Positions 20,003 to 28,266 of a stretch of DNA of 64,000 bases are shown here, piece after piece. The DNA lies in assembly GCF_008017805.1 (NCBI RefSeq), contig NZ_VRTT01000032.1:1-64000 (forward strand), in the 5' to 3' direction. The notes beneath the pieces are model-generated. The model made no database searches. It was not told the DNA's origin and was given only the letters and a program-made list of their open reading frames with translations. Source of the DNA: Paenibacillus sp. N3.4. Lineage in GTDB: Bacteria > Bacillota > Bacilli > Paenibacillales > NBRC-103111. The stretch's first letter is position 1. Every line of letters begins with the position of its first letter. Made by a program: the position numbers and the translations under genes.

Positions 20003-20067
20003 ATGAATTCGACTAACAAGCGCTTATTTCCTGCTGCCACTAGCTAATTTCCATTATCTAACCAAGA

Positions 20068-21564
20068 TTATTTCCCAAGCTGCTTCTGGATTTGGCTAAT
20101 AGCCGCCTTCAATTGGGCATCATTCTTTGGTTCACGAATTTGCGCCATAATGGCTTTCTCTATCTTATTGGCTGTTTCCGTATCTACCTCACCTGTCATC
20201 GGCAAGTCGTTCGTACGTTGGAAAGCTTTCACAGCCGTGACCGTTTTATCGTTGAAATATCCGTCAGAACGTTCCGTCGAGAAGCCAAGGCCCGTCATCA
20301 TTAACTGCAGATTTTTCACATCATCGCTTGAAATATCTTGCTTGAGCACTGTTTTCTTGGAAAGAGGTGCTGCCTTAAAATACGCGGGTTGATCCACCGC
20401 GATATCCGGCTTAATCCCCGTTTTGTGAATCCAGTTGCCATTTGGCGTTAACCATTTGTAAACCGTCATCTTTATATTGCTGCCGTCGCCCATTTCTTTC
20501 TCAAAAGTCACTTGGACGGTTCCCTTGCCATAGGACGTTTCGCCAATAATTTTGCTTCCAACCGCTTCTTGGAATGCTCCTGCCAAAATCTCAGAGGCGC
20601 TGGCACTTCCTTTATTGATCAGAACCGTAACCGGATAGTTCTTGCCTTTACCCGTCGAAGGTGTTGGCTCGCGCTTCCCATCACGGTTCTCTACTTGAAC
20701 AATGGGCTTACCGCTCTGTACGAAAGGATTCACAATGTCTACGACTACGTTCAACAAACCGCCTGGATCATTGCGCACGTCGATAACAAGACCTTTCATA
20801 CCTTTAGCTTCTAGACTTTTAAGCTCTTCCGCAAAACGTACAGCTGTATTCGAGGAGAACTGGCGGATCTCAATTTTGCCGATTTGATCTTGAAGCATTT
20901 CACCGTATACCGTTTCCACATCAATCGTATCTCTGACTACAATAACTTGAACAGGTTCGCCCGCGCCTTGGCGCAGCAAGTCCAGCTTCGCCTGTGTTCC
21001 TTTCGGACCGCGAATCTTCATAACAGCCTGGTTGAGAGTCAGCCCGTCCAATTTATCACCGTTAACCGATACAATGACATCTTTGGATTGAATACCCGCT
21101 TTCTCCGCTGGAGAGCCTTTAATTGGTGAAACAATAACAAACTTGCCTTCCTCAATGGAAACTTCTGCACCTATGCCTTGGAAGGAGGAAGTAATGCTCT
21201 CATCGAATTGCTTCGCTTCCTTCTGATCCATGTAAACAGTGAAGGGGTCTTCTAAGGATTCCAACATGCCATTAATCGCACCGTTTACCAGTTTATCATG
21301 ATCAGGCTGCTTTAAATACTTGCTCTCAATCAACTGAAACGTTGTCGATATTTTGCTCAGATCCTTACTGGAAAGTCCTGTCGATGTTGAGGTAGAGGTT
21401 GCCGTGCCGCCAGCAGCCTGCTCTTTCCGACCCCAAGATACCGACGAGTCCGCAATCGTAAGTGTCACGATACTGGTTGCAAACATCGTTAACAATACAA
21501 AAACAAGCACAGTGCGTCCTTTAAATTGCACAGCGTGATCCACCACCTTTTTCCTTAAGCCCAT
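20068..21564 (-). CDS. ctpB: S41 family C-terminal processing peptidase CtpB
   Basis: A transmembrane anchor or signal segment (about residues 17-38), a PDZ domain (GSPAEKAGIQSKDVIVSVNG), the S41 protease core with serine in NKGSASASEILAG and lysine in SYGKGTVQ, and a C-terminal peptidoglycan-binding domain with an FQRTNDLPMTG motif. CtpB in Bacillus cleaves SpoIVFA during sporulation signalling. The C-terminal wall-binding domain is common in Paenibacillus homologues. The start is ambiguous: ATG at 21564 is chosen, but TTG at 21594 would add ten residues and neither has a strong ribosome site. Confidence 0.93.
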   Translation of the reverse strand: MGLRKKVVDHAVQFKGRTVLVFVLLTMFATSIVTLTIADSSVSWGRKEQAAGGTATSTSTSTGLSSKDLSKISTTFQLIESKYLKQPDHDKLVNGAINGMLESLEDPFTVYMDQKEAKQFDESITSSFQGIGAEVSIEEGKFVIVSPIKGSPAEKAGIQSKDVIVSVNGDKLDGLTLNQAVMKIRGPKGTQAKLDLLRQGAGEPVQVIVVRDTIDVETVYGEMLQDQIGKIEIRQFSSNTAVRFAEELKSLEAKGMKGLVIDVRNDPGGLLNVVVDIVNPFVQSGKPIVQVENRDGKREPTPSTGKGKNYPVTVLINKGSASASEILAGAFQEAVGSKIIGETSYGKGTVQVTFEKEMGDGSNIKMTVYKWLTPNGNWIHKTGIKPDIAVDQPAYFKAAPLSKKTVLKQDISSDDVKNLQLMMTGLGFSTERSDGYFNDKTVTAVKAFQRTNDLPMTGEVDTETANKIEKAIMAQIREPKNDAQLKAAISQIQKQLGK

Positions 21565-21622
21565 TTGAGTTCGCTTGCTTGTAGTATATGACAAGCTATT
21601 CTCGTTTTATAACCAAGTCTTT

Positions 21623-22813
21623 CTATCTTAAAAATGGTTTTGGATCCGTAGGCACTTCGTTCATTCTAACTTCAAAATGCAAATGGTTGCCCGTAGACTG
21701 CCCCGTCGAGCCAACACCGGCAATTTTCTGCCCACGCTTTACCACGTCCCCAACCTTCACATAAATGCCATCATTCATAATATGTCCGTATACTGTCCAT
21801 AAGCCATTACCGTGATTCACTATTACACAATTCCCATAGCCATTCATCCATGAGGCATAAATGACAGAGCCATTCTCAGCTGCACGGATTTCCGTACCTT
21901 TGGGAGCACCCAGATCAATTCCCTTATGATTCTCGGATTTTCCTGTGACGGGATTGATTCGATTTACAAAGTCCGATGTAATTGGCGCCTGAACAGCTAA
22001 TGGGTAACCAAGCTTACCACCCGCATAAGTAAACGGCGACTTTTCCCTACTGGCGGCACGCTTCTTTTCCTGTAAATCCGCCTCTTGCTTAGCAAGCCGT
22101 GTAATTTCCTTGTCGCTTTCTTCGGAAATATTTTCCAATACTTTCTCTTGCTTAGAGAGAGAAGCGATCTTGACTTCCTTAGCTTTCTCCTTCGTCTGAA
22201 GATCGTCCCGGAGTGCATCCGCATCGGCATACAACCCTTTCACCTTCTCCAGTTGATGCTCCGTCTCTACTTTTTTTAGGGCGACTGTGTCTTTATCTTT
22301 CTTATTCGACTCCAGTATTTCTTTATCTTGATTCACAATCGATTTCAAGGCTTCAACACGGTTAATAAAATCAGAAAAACTAGTCGCACTAAGAAGCACG
22401 TCCATGTAGGAAACAAACCCGTTCATGTACATCAAGCGAACGCGAGATTTCAAAATTTGATCCCGGCCTGCCACACGCGCAACCGCTTCATCCAATTGTT
22501 TCGCGTCAGCCTCTAATGTGTCCGAAACTTGATCAATCTGTTCATTCAGCAGCGTTAGCTTCTTACTTGCTTCATTAACCTGTTCAAGGAGCGTTTTCAT
22601 ATCCTTTGTCGTTTGGTCCTTCTCCGTTTGCACCTTTGTGATTTGATTCTGTGCATCATTCGCCTTTTGCTGCGCTTCGGCCTTCTGTTTCTTAAGCTGA
22701 GTCAACTGCTGATCGATCTTATCCGTAGTCGAAGCGGCATAACCCGCATATGGAATTGCCAACGATGCGGCCATCCCAAGTGTCAACACCAAGGGTAGAA
22801 TCTTCTTCTTCAA
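21623..22813 (-). CDS. Secreted M23 family murein hydrolase with long coiled coil (FtsEX partner type)
   Basis: 396 residues: signal peptide (LKKKILPLVLTLGMAASLAIP, cleavage after YAGYA), about 230 residues of coiled coil, then an M23/LytM zinc peptidase domain with HKGIDLGAPKG, VNHGNGLWTVYGH and HLHFEVR supplying the metal ligands. The layout matches EnvC, PcsB and CwlO, whose coiled coils are controlled by FtsEX; ftsX and ftsE lie directly upstream in the same direction. FtsEX control is thus a good inference. The start is taken as TTG 22813 with GGGAGG ten bases upstream, which gives a clean signal peptide; ATG 22864 is the alternative. Confidence 0.9.
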   Translation of the reverse strand: MKKKILPLVLTLGMAASLAIPYAGYAASTTDKIDQQLTQLKKQKAEAQQKANDAQNQITKVQTEKDQTTKDMKTLLEQVNEASKKLTLLNEQIDQVSDTLEADAKQLDEAVARVAGRDQILKSRVRLMYMNGFVSYMDVLLSATSFSDFINRVEALKSIVNQDKEILESNKKDKDTVALKKVETEHQLEKVKGLYADADALRDDLQTKEKAKEVKIASLSKQEKVLENISEESDKEITRLAKQEADLQEKKRAASREKSPFTYAGGKLGYPLAVQAPITSDFVNRINPVTGKSENHKGIDLGAPKGTEIRAAENGSVIYASWMNGYGNCVIVNHGNGLWTVYGHIMNDGIYVKVGDVVKRGQKIAGVGSTGQSTGNHLHFEVRMNEVPTDPKPFLR

Positions 22814-22877
22814 GCACGTAGCCTCCCTATATTCAAACCTGAACTTCTTTTCGAAATCTTTCAATCTATCAAAATCG

Positions 22878-23795
22878 TTAAACGCGGAGGAATTTACGGA
22901 CGGAAATAAGGGAACCCCATATCCCTATGACCATTCCAATTCCAAGCAGCAATGCCGTGAGCGTATAGCTGATTTTTCCGAAAGGCGTCAATTCAATCAT
23001 CATCAGATTCAAATTAAGCGAACTTGTATTCATCAACTTCCAATAACCGCCCAAAATCAGGGCAGTCGGAATAACAGACCCAATAAACCCTAGCAGAGCA
23101 CCTTCTATAAAAAACGGCCAACGAATAAATGAGTTCGTTGCTCCCACCATTTTCATGATTGAAATTTCTTTACGTCTGGCTAATATTGTGATTTTAATAG
23201 TGTTCGCGATAAGAAACACCGCAGTAAATGATAATAAAACAACGATCCCGATTCCGATCCAACGAACGATTTGCGTCACTTTGAATAAGGCTTCAACCGT
23301 TCCTTTTCCATAATTCACTTTATAGATGGGTTTAGGATCTTTACCTATATTGAGGGCGCTAATTTGATCAGCAACAACAGCAACATTCCTTGGCTCATCC
23401 ACTTCAATCGTGAATGCGTCATTAAGTGGATTGTTGTCTCCCTCAAAGCCGTCAAGCAGAGCTTTGCCGCTCTCACCGAGCTTTTGCCGTAAATAAACGA
23501 GTCCCTCTTCTTTAGAGACAAATTTAATATCTTTGACTTCATGTATAGCTTGTATTTGAGTTTGTAAAGATTGCACCTGATCTTGAGGGGTGTTCACTTC
23601 CAAGTACACATTAATTTCGACTTGCTTCTCAATTTGACTTGCGATGTCATTCACATTTAGCGTAATAAGCACGAAAATGCCCAGAATAAATAATGAAATG
23701 GAAATTGAACTAATCGAAGCAAACGTCATCCATCCATTGCGAACGACATTTTTCGTCCCTTCGCGCAGATGACGGGCAACCGTACTAATCTTCAT
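22878..23795 (-). CDS. ftsX: Cell division ABC transporter permease FtsX
   Basis: 305 residues, four transmembrane segments: one near the N-terminus (about 25-45), an extracellular loop of about 120 residues, and three near the end. FtsX with FtsE transmits ATP hydrolysis to a periplasmic or cell-wall hydrolase. ATG 23795, with GGGGGGAA upstream, lies inside the end of ftsE and overlaps it by 11 bases. The longer frame starting at 23843 lacks support. The coiled-coil M23 gene follows after about 64 bases. Confidence 0.95.
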   Translation of the reverse strand: MKISTVARHLREGTKNVVRNGWMTFASISSISISLFILGIFVLITLNVNDIASQIEKQVEINVYLEVNTPQDQVQSLQTQIQAIHEVKDIKFVSKEEGLVYLRQKLGESGKALLDGFEGDNNPLNDAFTIEVDEPRNVAVVADQISALNIGKDPKPIYKVNYGKGTVEALFKVTQIVRWIGIGIVVLLSFTAVFLIANTIKITILARRKEISIMKMVGATNSFIRWPFFIEGALLGFIGSVIPTALILGGYWKLMNTSSLNLNLMMIELTPFGKISYTLTALLLGIGMVIGIWGSLISVRKFLRV

Positions 23796-24471
23796 AGCCG
23801 TATTCCCCCCGTAACTGGTCACGAGCAATAAGGCCCTGCTCAATTGCGATGACTCGTTTACGCATTGTGTTTACAATTTCTTTGTTGTGCGTGGCCATAA
23901 CAATGGTCGTACCTCGAAAATTAATTTCTTCCATCAATTTCATAATCCCCCACGACGTATCGGGATCGAGATTTCCTGTTGGCTCGTCTGCGATGATCAC
24001 CGCTGGGTTATTAATTATTGCCCGGGCAATGGCTACCCGCTGCTGCTCGCCGCCTGAAAGCTGTGATGGCAAGGAATTAGCCTTATCCTTCAACTTTACA
24101 AGCTCAAGCACTTCCATCGTGCGTTTCTTAATTTGCTTCTTTGGCGCCTCAATAACTTCCATCGCGAAGGCTACATTTTCAAAAATATTAAGTTTCGGCA
24201 ATAAGCGATAATCTTGGAAAATAACGCCGATATTACGACGTACATAGGGAATTTTGCGTTGTTTTAGCTTTTCTAAATTAAACCCGTTTACGAAAATTTG
24301 ACCTTTGGTCGGTCTCTCTTCTCTATACATCAGTTTCATAAATGTAGATTTACCTGCGCCGGAAGGTCCAACAACGTAAACAAACTCGTTGCGGTCCACT
24401 TTCACATTAATCCCTCGCAATGCATGAGTGCCGTTGGAGTACGTTTTCCATACGTCCTGCATTTCGATCAC
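23785..24471 (-). CDS. ftsE: Cell division ATP-binding protein FtsE
   Basis: 228-residue ABC ATPase: Walker [14 protein letters not shown]-loop around [10 protein letters not shown], signature [14 protein letters not shown], Walker [14 protein letters not shown]-loop ATHNKE. The start [14 protein letters not shown] is typical FtsE. It is the first gene of an ftsE-ftsX-M23 operon. The leader upstream carries a duplicated hairpin motif at 24496-24558. Confidence 0.96.
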   Translation of the reverse strand: MIEMQDVWKTYSNGTHALRGINVKVDRNEFVYVVGPSGAGKSTFMKLMYREERPTKGQIFVNGFNLEKLKQRKIPYVRRNIGVIFQDYRLLPKLNIFENVAFAMEVIEAPKKQIKKRTMEVLELVKLKDKANSLPSQLSGGEQQRVAIARAIINNPAVIIADEPTGNLDPDTSWGIMKLMEEINFRGTTIVMATHNKEIVNTMRKRVIAIEQGLIARDQLRGEYGYED

Positions 24472-24495
24472 AATATCACATCCTAATATAGGGAT

Positions 24496-24558
24496 CTTTG
24501 AGCTTGCTCAAAGTCTCTCCGCTTCGGGCTCTTTGAGCGGTGCTTAAAGTCTCTCTGC
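24496..24558. repeat. Imperfect tandem repeat with hairpin potential upstream of ftsE
   Basis: Two near-identical units of 27 and 28 bases (24496-24522 and 24531-24558) share CTTTGAGC, then GCT and AAAGTCTCTC. In each unit CTTTGAGC can pair with the following GCTCAAAG or GCTTAAAG. They sit 25-87 bases upstream of the ftsE start codon on the template for its leader. Purpose unknown. Confidence 0.55.
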
Positions 24559-24726
24559 TATATAGATAGCCTTTATCCATTCGACACAAAAGTAGAAATT
24601 CCTTTTAGAAATGTTCTGAATTTCGTCCGAACTACCGACATTATATCATTTTCTGAGAGATTATGAGAATTATGGCGCTTGTAGAGACGACAACGGGGAT
24701 TTGACTACATGAATAAAACGCAAAAA

Positions 24727-24745
24727 ACCGCCCAAAGAAGGCGGT
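24727..24745 (-). terminator. Intrinsic terminator of the LacI-family gene
   Basis: ACCGCC (24727-24732) pairs with GGCGGT (24740-24745). On the minus strand it is followed by a six-T run, 10 bases past the regulator's stop codon. Confidence 0.8.
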
Positions 24746-24755
24746 ATTGGTTATC

Positions 24756-25778
24756 TTATCGTTTGTTTTTAGGAGCCCCTACACTAGACCTGACAAGCAG
24801 CTCCGTTGGAAGCACTAATTGTTTAGTGACCTGACGGCCTTCCAGCATGTCGATAATCATCTGGGCGGACTGGTAGCCAATTTCATAAGGATTTTGGCTA
24901 ACGGTGGTTAATGTCGGGGAGCAATAAGCGGAGATGCTAATGTTGTCGAATCCAGCCACCGAGACATCATCCGGAATCGTAAGTCCAAGCCCCCGAAGTG
25001 CTTGCATAGTTCCTAGAGCCATTAAATCGCTTGCGCAAAAAATAGCAGTCACATCCGGACGCTGAGACATCAGTCTATAAGTGGCATCACGGGCACCCTC
25101 ATCCGAGAACCCCCCATCCAGTACCAGATCTTCCTCAAAGGGAATGCCTGCTTGTTGTAAAGCTTGCTTATACCCTTCCAAGCGCTTGATGCTGACATCC
25201 GCTTGTGCATGACCATTCACCAGCGCTACCTTCCTATGACCCTGTTCAATCAAGTAGTGCGTCATCTTAGAAGCACCTTGAATATTATCCGAGGTTACGT
25301 AACCCACATTGCTATTTTTAAAAGGGATATCTATGAGCACACAAGGCAAACTAGACGCGACGATTTCTTTTAAATAAAGGTCATCCAATCGAATACCCAT
25401 AATAATGACACCGTCTACCCCTCGTTCCTGACAAAGCGCTTTATAAGATTTCGCGGCTTGCTTCTGGGGCGTCGTACTGAATAAAATCAGATCATAATTC
25501 AACTCACCGGCCCGGTCATTCATACCGCAAAGGATTTCAAACGCAATACTATCCTTCGTACTATTCCGCGTAATACCGGATAAGAGCAAGCCGAGTGTCT
25601 GCGTTTTTTTGGATATGAGGCTACGTGCCGCCATATTTGGACTATAACCAAGCTCATTGGCAATGAGTTGAATCTTTTTTCGGGTTTCATCATTGACATC
25701 ATTGTAACCATTAAGCGCGCGTGATACTGTCGTGACGGACACGCCTGCTTCTTTGGCAATATCTTTAATGGTAATCAT
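24756..25778 (-). CDS. LacI family transcriptional regulator of the adjacent glucan module
   Basis: 340 residues. The N-terminal helix-turn-helix (MITIKDIAKEAGVSVTTVSR) and hinge (GYSPNMAARSL) are classic LacI; the rest is the periplasmic-binding-protein-like sensor domain ending in LLVRSSV. It is divergent from the debranching enzyme and ABC importer, and three palindromic operators lie between them, so it very likely represses both and itself. ATG 25778 aligns with family N-termini; the in-frame TTG at 25832 would begin upstream of an operator and is not preferred. The inducer is probably a malto- or isomalto-type oligosaccharide (inference). Confidence 0.92.
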   Translation of the reverse strand: MITIKDIAKEAGVSVTTVSRALNGYNDVNDETRKKIQLIANELGYSPNMAARSLISKKTQTLGLLLSGITRNSTKDSIAFEILCGMNDRAGELNYDLILFSTTPQKQAAKSYKALCQERGVDGVIIMGIRLDDLYLKEIVASSLPCVLIDIPFKNSNVGYVTSDNIQGASKMTHYLIEQGHRKVALVNGHAQADVSIKRLEGYKQALQQAGIPFEEDLVLDGGFSDEGARDATYRLMSQRPDVTAIFCASDLMALGTMQALRGLGLTIPDDVSVAGFDNISISAYCSPTLTTVSQNPYEIGYQSAQMIIDMLEGRQVTKQLVLPTELLVRSSVGAPKNKR

Positions 25779-25803
25779 ATCGTTAGCGTGTTCGCCCCCT
25801 CTA

Positions 25804-25819
25804 TCCAAAACGTTTTGGA
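25804..25819. promoter_or_regulatory. LacI-type operator 1 (autoregulatory)
   Basis: TCCAAAACGTTTTGGA is a perfect 16-bp palindrome centred on CG, 26-41 bases upstream of the regulator's start codon. This is the expected position for autorepression. Confidence 0.8.
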
Positions 25820-25894
25820 ATAAACGAATCAAATTTTATATAATTTCTATTCTAGTCTATTCCCCCCCTAGTTTCAATCCTAATTATTCGTTGA

Positions 25895-25908
25895 TGTAAA
25901 CGCTTAAA
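25895..25908. promoter_or_regulatory. cre-like catabolite repression site
   Basis: TGTAAACGCTTAAA matches the CcpA cre consensus TGWAANCGNTNWCA at 13 of 14 positions. It lies just upstream of the -35 box of the glucan operon. Confidence 0.55.
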
Positions 25909-25924
25909 AATTTTATTTAGGGGA

Positions 25925-25953
25925 TTGAAAATGGTTACATGGTTATGTATAAT
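25925..25953 (+). promoter_or_regulatory. Sigma-A promoter of the debranching enzyme/ABC operon
   Basis: TTGAAA (25925-25930), 17-base spacer, TATAAT (25948-25953). Operator 2 begins 16 bases downstream of the -10 box, where a bound repressor would block initiation. Confidence 0.8.
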
Positions 25954-25968
25954 CAAAAATGTGAGTTA

Positions 25969-25982
25969 CCAAAACGTTTCGG
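25969..25982. promoter_or_regulatory. LacI-type operator 2
   Basis: CCAAAACGTTTCGG is near-palindromic (one mismatched pair) and shares its core with the other two sites. It overlaps the expected early transcribed region. Confidence 0.75.
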
Positions 25983-26077
25983 GAACATGAAAAGAGGCAT
26001 TTTACACAATTTAGGAAAATAAAATTTAACGGGTTCATACCTATTTAATTTTGGTTTCCTTTTCTTTTTGCTTACAC

Positions 26078-26091
26078 CCGAAACGTTTCGG
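26078..26091. promoter_or_regulatory. LacI-type operator 3
   Basis: CCGAAACGTTTCGG is a perfect 14-bp palindrome about 55 bases upstream of the debranching enzyme start. With sites 1 and 2 it could support DNA looping. Confidence 0.8.
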
Positions 26092-26145
26092 TAAGGATGA
26101 ATTTTGCACTATCATCAAGAATAACAGAGAAAAGGGGTGGCCCGA

Positions 26146-28248
26146 ATGGATTACCGAGTCATTAAGGAGAATGATCTATTCTTCATGACCGATAAAACCG
26201 GCGATATTCCAGCTAATAATGAGGCAGGACACGGTCTATATACGAAAGATACCCGCTTCCTAAGCGGGCTTGAAATTCGCATAAACGGCATGACGCCGAT
26301 TCTGCTTAGTTCATCCGCAGGAACGAACTATATCGCCACCATTCGTATGACTAATCCTCATATGGAGTCGGATGGGCAGTTGATTCTTTGGAGAGAATCT
26401 GTCGAACTGGAAAGACAACGATTTATTTACGAAGGTGCTTTATATGAAACCATCGCCTTCACGAACTATTTCCCAAAAGCTGTTGCTTTCGACTTTACAG
26501 CTAAATTTGAAAGCGACTTCGCTGATATGTTCGTTGTGCGCGGCTTTCAGAACGGGACATTCGGCGAAATGCTTCCCGATGTTCGGGAAGATCAGAAGCT
26601 GATCAAGCGTTACAAAGGTACAGATGGCGTTGGACGTCAGACGCATATTGCTTGGGATCGTAAGGAGACTACTGTTCAGGAAGACGGTACAGTAGCGTTC
26701 AACTTCGAGCTTGCTCCCAAGGAGCGGCAATCCGTCACTTTCTTTATCGCCCCTTATATCGATGACCAGGGACCTGAACAAGTACCAGCTGAGCAAGCGA
26801 TTGAGCAATTGAAAGCATCCTACCAAGAATGGGATACGAATACTACTTCCGTAGAAAGCGATCTCCCTTTGTTCAATCATTTGTACGATCGCGGGCTGCA
26901 AGATTTGCGCGTGCTTCTTACGGACCTCGGGCATGGTCACTTCCCCGTCGCCGGACTACCTTGGTATGCCGTCCCATTTGGTCGCGATAGCTTAATTGCA
27001 GCGCTGCAAATGCTGTCTGCAGAACCCAATGTAGCTAAAGGCACATTGCTTACAATGGCCTCCTACCAAGGAACCAAGCAAGATGTTTGGCGTGATGAGG
27101 AACCGGGTAAAATCATGCATGAGATTCGCTATGGCGAGCTTGCATTAACGAACCAAGTTCCATTCACACCTTACTATGGAACGATTGATGCAACCCCCCT
27201 TTTCCTACTCCTTGCAGCAGAATATGTGCAATGGACAGGCGATACGGCTCTAATCGAGCAATTGATGCCGAACATCGAGCAGGCCTTAAACTGGATCGAC
27301 AAGTATGGCGATGCAGATGGTGACCGTTTTGTGGAATATTATCAGAAATCCTCTAAAGGGATTGCCAACCAAGGTTGGAAGGATTCCGGCGATTCTGTCG
27401 TCCACAGTAATGGCGATTATGCCAAAGCTCCAATTGCACTAGCTGAAGTACAAGGATACGTCTATCATGCCAAAGTGAAACTAGCTCCTATTCTTCGCAA
27501 GCTGGGCAAAGAATCGATGGCGGACGAGCTGGAAAGCTCTGCGGAAGATCTGCGTCAACGCTTTGAAGCAAGCTTTTGGATGGAAGAGGAAGGGTTTTAC
27601 GCTATTGCCCTAGATGCTGACAAGAAACAAGTTCAATCCGTTACAACCAATCCAGGCCATGTTCTCATGTCCGGTATGCTGCAGGCGGATCGCGCTGAAT
27701 CCGTGGTGCGGAGGCTTGTAGCTCCTGACATGTTTAGCGGTTACGGCATTCGGACCATGAGTACAGAATCTTCCGGTTACAACCCAATGAGCTATCACGA
27801 CGGCAGCATTTGGCCGCATGATAACTCACTTATCCTGCTGGGCATGAGCCGCTCCGGTTACAAAGCAGAAACGATGCAAGTGATTGAAGGCTTAATGAAG
27901 GCAGCCGAAAGTTTTGAGTACCACAGATTGCCTGAATTATATTGCGGATACGACGCTGCCATAGGCGATCCGGTACCATACCCGGTAGCATGCTCACCGC
28001 AAGCTTGGGCAGCAGGCACTCCGTTGGTATTCTTACAGACGATGCTCGGTATCGAGCCTGATACACTGGGCGGTACCATCCAGTTGAATCCCGTACTGCC
28101 ATCTGGCATGACGGAACTTACTGTCCGCAATATGACGGTAGCGCAAGGCAAACTGAGCCTTCACGTTCAGCTTAACCCACAAACGCAAACTACTGTTGTG
28201 AACGTGCTGCATAATTCGACTGGGCTTCAATTGATTCACCACATATAA
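26146..28248 (+). CDS. Glycogen debranching enzyme-like protein (amylo-alpha-1,6-glucosidase family)
   Basis: 700 residues with no signal peptide, so cytoplasmic. An N-terminal beta-sandwich of the bacterial GDE_N type (MDYRVIKENDLFFMTDKTGDIP, GLYTKDTRFLSG) precedes an (alpha/alpha)6 catalytic barrel with WYAVPFGRDSLIAA, KDSGDSVVHSNG, and SYHDGSIWPHDNSLI near the active site. Family members cleave alpha-1,6 branches or related glucosides. ATG 26146 has AAAGGGG at the right distance; GTG 26137 overlaps that site. It is first in an operon with an ABC importer, suggesting it trims imported oligosaccharides, not stored glycogen (inference). Confidence 0.88.
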   Translation: MDYRVIKENDLFFMTDKTGDIPANNEAGHGLYTKDTRFLSGLEIRINGMTPILLSSSAGTNYIATIRMTNPHMESDGQLILWRESVELERQRFIYEGALYETIAFTNYFPKAVAFDFTAKFESDFADMFVVRGFQNGTFGEMLPDVREDQKLIKRYKGTDGVGRQTHIAWDRKETTVQEDGTVAFNFELAPKERQSVTFFIAPYIDDQGPEQVPAEQAIEQLKASYQEWDTNTTSVESDLPLFNHLYDRGLQDLRVLLTDLGHGHFPVAGLPWYAVPFGRDSLIAALQMLSAEPNVAKGTLLTMASYQGTKQDVWRDEEPGKIMHEIRYGELALTNQVPFTPYYGTIDATPLFLLLAAEYVQWTGDTALIEQLMPNIEQALNWIDKYGDADGDRFVEYYQKSSKGIANQGWKDSGDSVVHSNGDYAKAPIALAEVQGYVYHAKVKLAPILRKLGKESMADELESSAEDLRQRFEASFWMEEEGFYAIALDADKKQVQSVTTNPGHVLMSGMLQADRAESVVRRLVAPDMFSGYGIRTMSTESSGYNPMSYHDGSIWPHDNSLILLGMSRSGYKAETMQVIEGLMKAAESFEYHRLPELYCGYDAAIGDPVPYPVACSPQAWAAGTPLVFLQTMLGIEPDTLGGTIQLNPVLPSGMTELTVRNMTVAQGKLSLHVQLNPQTQTTVVNVLHNSTGLQLIHHI

Positions 28249-28266
28249 AAAGGGAGGCACTATCAC

